Shown here: piece by piece, positions 6,367-8,887 of the stretch | Numbering within the stretch: position 1 is the first letter of the stretch | Layout of the letters: every line of letters begins with the position of its first letter | Assembly (NCBI GenBank): GCA_023253245.1 | Contig: JALRHB010000053.1 | Span: forward strand, 1-8,887 | Reading direction: 5' to 3' | DNA: 8,887 nt | Origin: Polynucleobacter sp. | Lineage (GTDB): Bacteria > Pseudomonadota > Gammaproteobacteria > Burkholderiales > Burkholderiaceae | Notes under the pieces: generated by a model | Told to the model about the DNA's origin: nothing | Databases searched by the model: none | Seen by the model: the letters and a program-made list of their open reading frames with translations, nothing else | Position numbers and translations under genes: made by a program

Positions 6367-7343
6367 TGCAGAACCATCATTTCCTCGCTAAGCTTTATTT
6401 CTTATTGTTCGTTAGCATCATTTTGCTAACACTTGGAACAATGGTGGGTAGTACTGGGATCAGCTGGAATTTTTCTCAGATCAGCGAGGCTGTCTTGTGG
6501 GATATTCGAATGCCTAGATCCCTGGGGGCGTATTTTGCTGGTGCTTTATTGGGGCTTGCTGGCGGAATAGCGCAAAGTTTGTTTCGCAACCCTCTTGCAG
6601 ATCCCTATCTTCTTGGAAGTGCATCTGGCGCATTACTTGGGGTGGCAAGCCTTCTTTCATTTACATATTTAGGAAGCTCATGGCTTGAAATTATTGGCCT
6701 TAACGGTAGCGCATTTATTGGAGCCTTATTTGGCGTCCTTGCATCTCTCATATTAGCTGGCGGCTATCACAACTCACTACGACTTTTATTATCTGGCATA
6801 GTGATTAGCGTCATTCTCGGTGCAGCTAACTCACTTTTTACTTTTATTCGACCAGACCTCTTTCAGAGCATTCAAGCTTTCATGCTTGGCAACACAACAT
6901 TATTAAGTTGGTCGGCGGCAAAAACGATGGGGATTGTTTATATTGCCTGCTTAACACCTGCGCTTCTCTTTAGTCCTGCGCTTGACGCGCTCTCACTTGG
7001 AGAAAATACTGCTCGCACACTCGGCCTACCCCTTGACCGACTACGCTTGATATTCATTGGTATTCTTGCGCTAGCAACAGGTTGTGCTGTTGCCCAAACA
7101 GGTTTGGTGGCTTTTGTTGGTTTAGCTGCCCCACACTTGGTTAGAAAATTTTCTGGGGGTCATCAACGTTGGCAACTATTATTCGCCAGCATCAGTGGTG
7201 GCATTTTATTAGTGGGATCTGATCTTCTTGCGCGAACTCTGTTTGCACCAATTGAGATCCCGGTTGGAATTGTGACGGCAGTCTTGGGTGGAACCTATCT
7301 TTTGCTACTTCTCAAAAAAAGTCCTTTTGGGGCTCGATCATGA
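6366..7343 (+). CDS. btuC: Cobalamin ABC transporter permease (FecCD/BtuC family)
   Basis: Inner-membrane permease, about ten transmembrane helices, which pairs as a dimer with BtuD. The start at 6366 is chosen because its ATG shares a base with the btuF stop (TAATG) and gives 325 residues, against 326 in E. coli BtuC. An ATG at 6333 would add 11 residues inside btuF. Family hallmarks in the 325-residue form are RMPRSLGAYFAGALLGLAGG (48-67), the QSLFRNPLADPYLLGSASGA stretch (70-89), the SLGENTARTLGLPL cytoplasmic coupling loop (210-223), FVGLAAPHLVRK (250-261) and IPVGIVTAVLGG near the end. The C-terminus overlaps btuD by four bases (ATGA). Heme or siderophore permeases are the alternative within the family, made unlikely by the B12 riboswitch. 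Confidence 0.93.
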   Translation: MQNHHFLAKLYFLLFVSIILLTLGTMVGSTGISWNFSQISEAVLWDIRMPRSLGAYFAGALLGLAGGIAQSLFRNPLADPYLLGSASGALLGVASLLSFTYLGSSWLEIIGLNGSAFIGALFGVLASLILAGGYHNSLRLLLSGIVISVILGAANSLFTFIRPDLFQSIQAFMLGNTTLLSWSAAKTMGIVYIACLTPALLFSPALDALSLGENTARTLGLPLDRLRLIFIGILALATGCAVAQTGLVAFVGLAAPHLVRKFSGGHQRWQLLFASISGGILLVGSDLLARTLFAPIEIPVGIVTAVLGGTYLLLLLKKSPFGARS

Positions 7344-8101
7344 ACATCCAACATCTCACGGTTTACCGAGATACCGTCCCAATCCTCAACAATATCAATG
7401 TAGATATTCCCAAGGGTAAGTGGACGAGCATCATTGGCCCTAATGGTGCCGGGAAATCCTCCCTACTTCAAGCGCTGGTAGGTCTACTGAAATACTCTGG
7501 GTCGATAAGCAATAATGGGGTTTCATTACATAGCCTATCTCGCAAAGAACTCGCCAAAAATATCGCCTGGCTGTCACAAGAATTGACAGTGCCTGATGAG
7601 CTTAGCGGTGCATTAACGGTCTACGATACGGTCATGCTTGGGCGTTTGCCACATCAAGACTGGCTTCATTTGCCATCCTCTACCGATCATGCTGTAGTGG
7701 AAAAAGTTCTTCACCAAACAGAGGTCTGGGAATTACGCATGCGCCCTCTTCAACATTTATCAGGAGGAGAGCGCCAAAGGGTTTTACTGGCCAGGCTACT
7801 GGCAGTTGATAGCGAAATTCTGCTGATGGACGAGCCATTGGCAAACTTAGACCCGCCCCACCAAGCTGAATTTTTAGACTGGCAAAAAAAATTGCTTGCA
7901 CAGGGAAAAACCTTAGTGACAGTACTTCATGAAATCCATTTTGCCCTCAGAGCCGATCATTTAATCATGCTCAAAAAGGGCAAACTACATTTTTCTGGGC
8001 CCTCACAGGCCCCTGAAACCCATCAAGCCTTGATCGAATTATTCGATGGCCGGATTTATCTTGAAAAGCTCAGCAATGGCTGGATCGCCCTCCCCCGCTA
8101 A
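7340..8101 (+). CDS. btuD: Cobalamin ABC transporter ATP-binding protein
   Basis: Cytoplasmic ATPase (253 residues) powering cobalamin import through BtuC. All nucleotide-binding motifs are intact: Walker A GPNGAGKSS (33-41), Q-loop Gln80 (WLSQE), signature LSGGERQ (140-146), Walker B ILLMDEP (160-166), D-loop NLD (169-171) and switch His197 (VLHEIH). The layout matches FecE/BtuD-type subunits. Translation starts inside the btuC stop (ATGA), so coupling is likely. It is the last recognisable transport gene. No hairpin-plus-T-run terminator appears between its stop and the next gene, so read-through into the small coiled-coil/zapA pair is possible. Confidence 0.94.
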   Translation: MNIQHLTVYRDTVPILNNINVDIPKGKWTSIIGPNGAGKSSLLQALVGLLKYSGSISNNGVSLHSLSRKELAKNIAWLSQELTVPDELSGALTVYDTVMLGRLPHQDWLHLPSSTDHAVVEKVLHQTEVWELRMRPLQHLSGGERQRVLLARLLAVDSEILLMDEPLANLDPPHQAEFLDWQKKLLAQGKTLVTVLHEIHFALRADHLIMLKKGKLHFSGPSQAPETHQALIELFDGRIYLEKLSNGWIALPR

Positions 8102-8140
8102 GACCCCCACAAAGAGCACCCAAAAGGATTTTCATGAGGC

Positions 8141-8146
8141 TACAAT
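8141..8146 (+). promoter_or_regulatory. Candidate -10 element upstream of the coiled-coil/zapA pair
   Basis: TACAAT matches TATAAT at five of six positions in the 51-base gap after btuD. No good -35 hexamer lies 16-18 bases upstream. Transcription would begin at about 8153, which is the ATG itself, so it would make a nearly leaderless mRNA. Weak call. Confidence 0.25.
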
Positions 8147-8152
8147 GCCAGT

Positions 8153-8437
8153 ATGAATGAGCACAATCCTCATACCCCAAGCGATTTAGAGCAAACTGAC
8201 TCTCTAGAAGAATCCATTCTCAGACTTTCTGAAAAGATACGTTTGATTAGTGATGCGGTAAGAGCACTTCATCAAGATCGCGCTCAGTTGGAGTCCAAAA
8301 TTGAGGATGCTCAAAAACGTATCCAACACATTCTAAGTCGACTGCCCGAGCAAAGTGATGGTCGCCAAATGAATCTACTTGGCGAACCTGCGGCTTCCAA
8401 TAACCCAGAGGATGACAATGAGCCAACAACGCATTGA
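8153..8437 (+). CDS. Small coiled-coil protein upstream of zapA (possibly ZapB-like)
   Basis: 94-residue acidic soluble protein with no signal peptide or membrane segment. Residues about 17-65 are a continuous predicted coiled coil (SLEESILRLSEKIRLISDAVRALH, then QLESKIEDAQKRIQHILSRL), with leucine and isoleucine at heptad spacing. The tail from about 66 is polar, Pro/Asn/Glu-rich and probably disordered. Similar short coiled-coil genes commonly precede zapA in betaproteobacteria and have been likened to ZapB; a role in Z-ring assembly is inferred from this position and shape, not from a motif. Its 3' end overlaps the zapA start by 20 bases, implying translational coupling. A stop codon at 8135 in the same frame excludes an earlier start. 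Its own ribosome site is poor (GAGG, 13 bases upstream). Confidence 0.8.
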   Translation: MNEHNPHTPSDLEQTDSLEESILRLSEKIRLISDAVRALHQDRAQLESKIEDAQKRIQHILSRLPEQSDGRQMNLLGEPAASNNPEDDNEPTTH

Positions 8438-8765
8438 AGTAAGTCTCGCCGGGCAAAAAATTACACTAGCAACCAGCACAGAGCACGAACCACTTCTTCG
8501 TGCTGCCTGCGCTTTGGTTGATGAGCAAATTCAGTTAGCAATCAATGGGGGTAATCGCAGCATTGAACGTGCCAGCATGATGGCCGCAATCAAAATTGCT
8601 GGCGACCTGATCGCCTTACAAACCTCAGCAAATAGCAAGCCTGGCAACATTGATTCCGAGGAGATGATCCGTCTCCAGCATGAAATACATGCTTTAGAGA
8701 ATCAGGTAGATGCCTTGATGCAAAACCTTTCCCTGCCTGGTTCGCCAAGGCCAATAGTTCCTTGA
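8418..8765 (+). CDS. zapA: Cell division protein ZapA
   Basis: 115-residue cytoplasmic protein that binds FtsZ and promotes bundling of filaments at the Z-ring. The N-terminal globular part (QRIEVSLAGQKITLATS, then EPLLRAACALVDEQIQLA) and the middle ASMMAAIKIAGDLIALQ are typical of ZapA. Residues about 79-100 form the C-terminal coiled coil (EEMIRLQHEIHALENQVDALMQNL). Three in-frame ATGs exist: 8379, 8412 and 8418. The 8418 start is preferred because AGAGG (8407-8411) lies six bases before it and MSQQRIEVSL fits the usual N-terminus; 8412 abuts that site. The short Pro-rich tail is unremarkable. It overlaps the preceding coiled-coil gene by 20 bases. Confidence 0.92.
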   Translation: MSQQRIEVSLAGQKITLATSTEHEPLLRAACALVDEQIQLAINGGNRSIERASMMAAIKIAGDLIALQTSANSKPGNIDSEEMIRLQHEIHALENQVDALMQNLSLPGSPRPIVP

Positions 8766-8768
8766 ACC

Positions 8769-8782
8769 GATGCGCAAGCATC
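8769..8782 (+). other. Small GCAA-capped hairpin just after zapA
   Basis: GATGC-GCAA-GCATC is a perfect five-pair stem with a GNRA-type loop, starting four bases after the zapA stop. It is followed by TGGCG rather than a T-run, so it is not a standard terminator; it may protect the mRNA end or belong to a larger fold. Confidence 0.35.
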
Positions 8783-8826
8783 TGGCGTGGGCCATATAGT
8801 GTGGGCGCGAGCGTCTCGTTGCTCAT

Positions 8827-8855
8827 AGGGTATTGCTTTTAGCAATATTCTCCCT
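8827..8855 (+). other. Two-part hairpin in the zapA downstream region
   Basis: TATTGC (8831-8836) and GCAATA (8842-8847) pair perfectly around TTTTA, and AGGG (8827-8830) can pair with CCCT (8852-8855) outside a one-sided bulge. No T-run follows. It may overlap the promoter or 5' end of a following RNA gene. The whole stretch 8766-8887 holds no open reading frame of note. Confidence 0.35.
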
Positions 8856-8887
8856 GAAAGACTTGATGCACCCGAAACATTATTGCC
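8846..8887 (+). ncRNA. ssrS: Possible 5' end of 6S RNA (cut by window edge)
   Basis: In many beta- and gammaproteobacteria ssrS lies directly downstream of zapA, and 6S RNA binds the housekeeping RNA polymerase. The sequence from about 8846 (ATTCTCCCTGAAAG, then CTTGATGCACCCGAAAC) loosely resembles the start of E. coli 6S (ATTTCTCTGAGATG). The 3' half needed to confirm the closing stem is outside the window, and no convincing promoter is seen. This rests mainly on position. Confidence 0.3.

Noticed and set aside
8379..8417. Upstream ATGs at 8379 and 8412 as the zapA start
   Set aside because: 8379 has no clear ribosome site and adds a non-family N-terminus; 8412 directly abuts the AGAGG site, while 8418 is well spaced from it.
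1..8887. Search for CRISPR arrays, insertion sequences, tRNA genes and toxin-antitoxin or defence genes
   Set aside because: No regularly spaced repeats, terminal inverted repeats with a transposase, tRNA-like folds or recognisable defence proteins were seen.

Overview
The window looks like chromosomal DNA of a freshwater Polynucleobacter-like betaproteobacterium (Burkholderiales). This is inferred from the moderately AT-rich composition, the close match of the oxalate genes to Oxalobacter and E. coli proteins, and a coiled-coil gene followed by zapA. No mobile element, CRISPR array or tRNA is visible.

Positions 1-2901, all on the minus strand: a Crp/Fnr-type regulator (2284-2901), then oxc (367-2076, oxalyl-CoA decarboxylase), then the first 104 codons of frc (1-312, formyl-CoA:oxalate CoA-transferase, cut by the window edge). 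Frc moves CoA from formyl-CoA to oxalate, and Oxc decarboxylates oxalyl-CoA to formyl-CoA and CO2, so the pair forms a catalytic oxalate-degrading cycle. The oxc leader carries a perfect FNR/CRP-like palindrome. The leaders of oxc and frc also share a repeated motif, which hints at common control, perhaps by the adjacent regulator.

Positions 2902-8101, plus strand: a complete vitamin B12 uptake operon. A cobalamin riboswitch (about 2981-3169) and a long GC-rich expression platform lead into btuB (outer-membrane TonB-dependent receptor), btuF (periplasmic binding protein), btuC (permease) and btuD (ATPase). btuF/btuC share one base (TAATG) and btuC/btuD overlap by four (ATGA), so they are probably translationally coupled. 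BtuB would bring cobalamin across the outer membrane, BtuF would capture it, and BtuCD would import it. The riboswitch should turn the operon down when cobalamin is plentiful.

Positions 8102-8887, plus strand: a small coiled-coil protein overlapping zapA (Z-ring-associated protein), then 122 bases with small hairpins. The 5' end of 6S RNA may lie at the right edge, since ssrS commonly follows zapA; this is a weak call.

Most of the window is recognisable biology. The least explained parts are non-coding: the leader motif repeated before oxc and frc, the FNR-like palindrome next to an atypical Crp/Fnr protein, and the 164-base GC-rich segment between the B12 aptamer and btuB.
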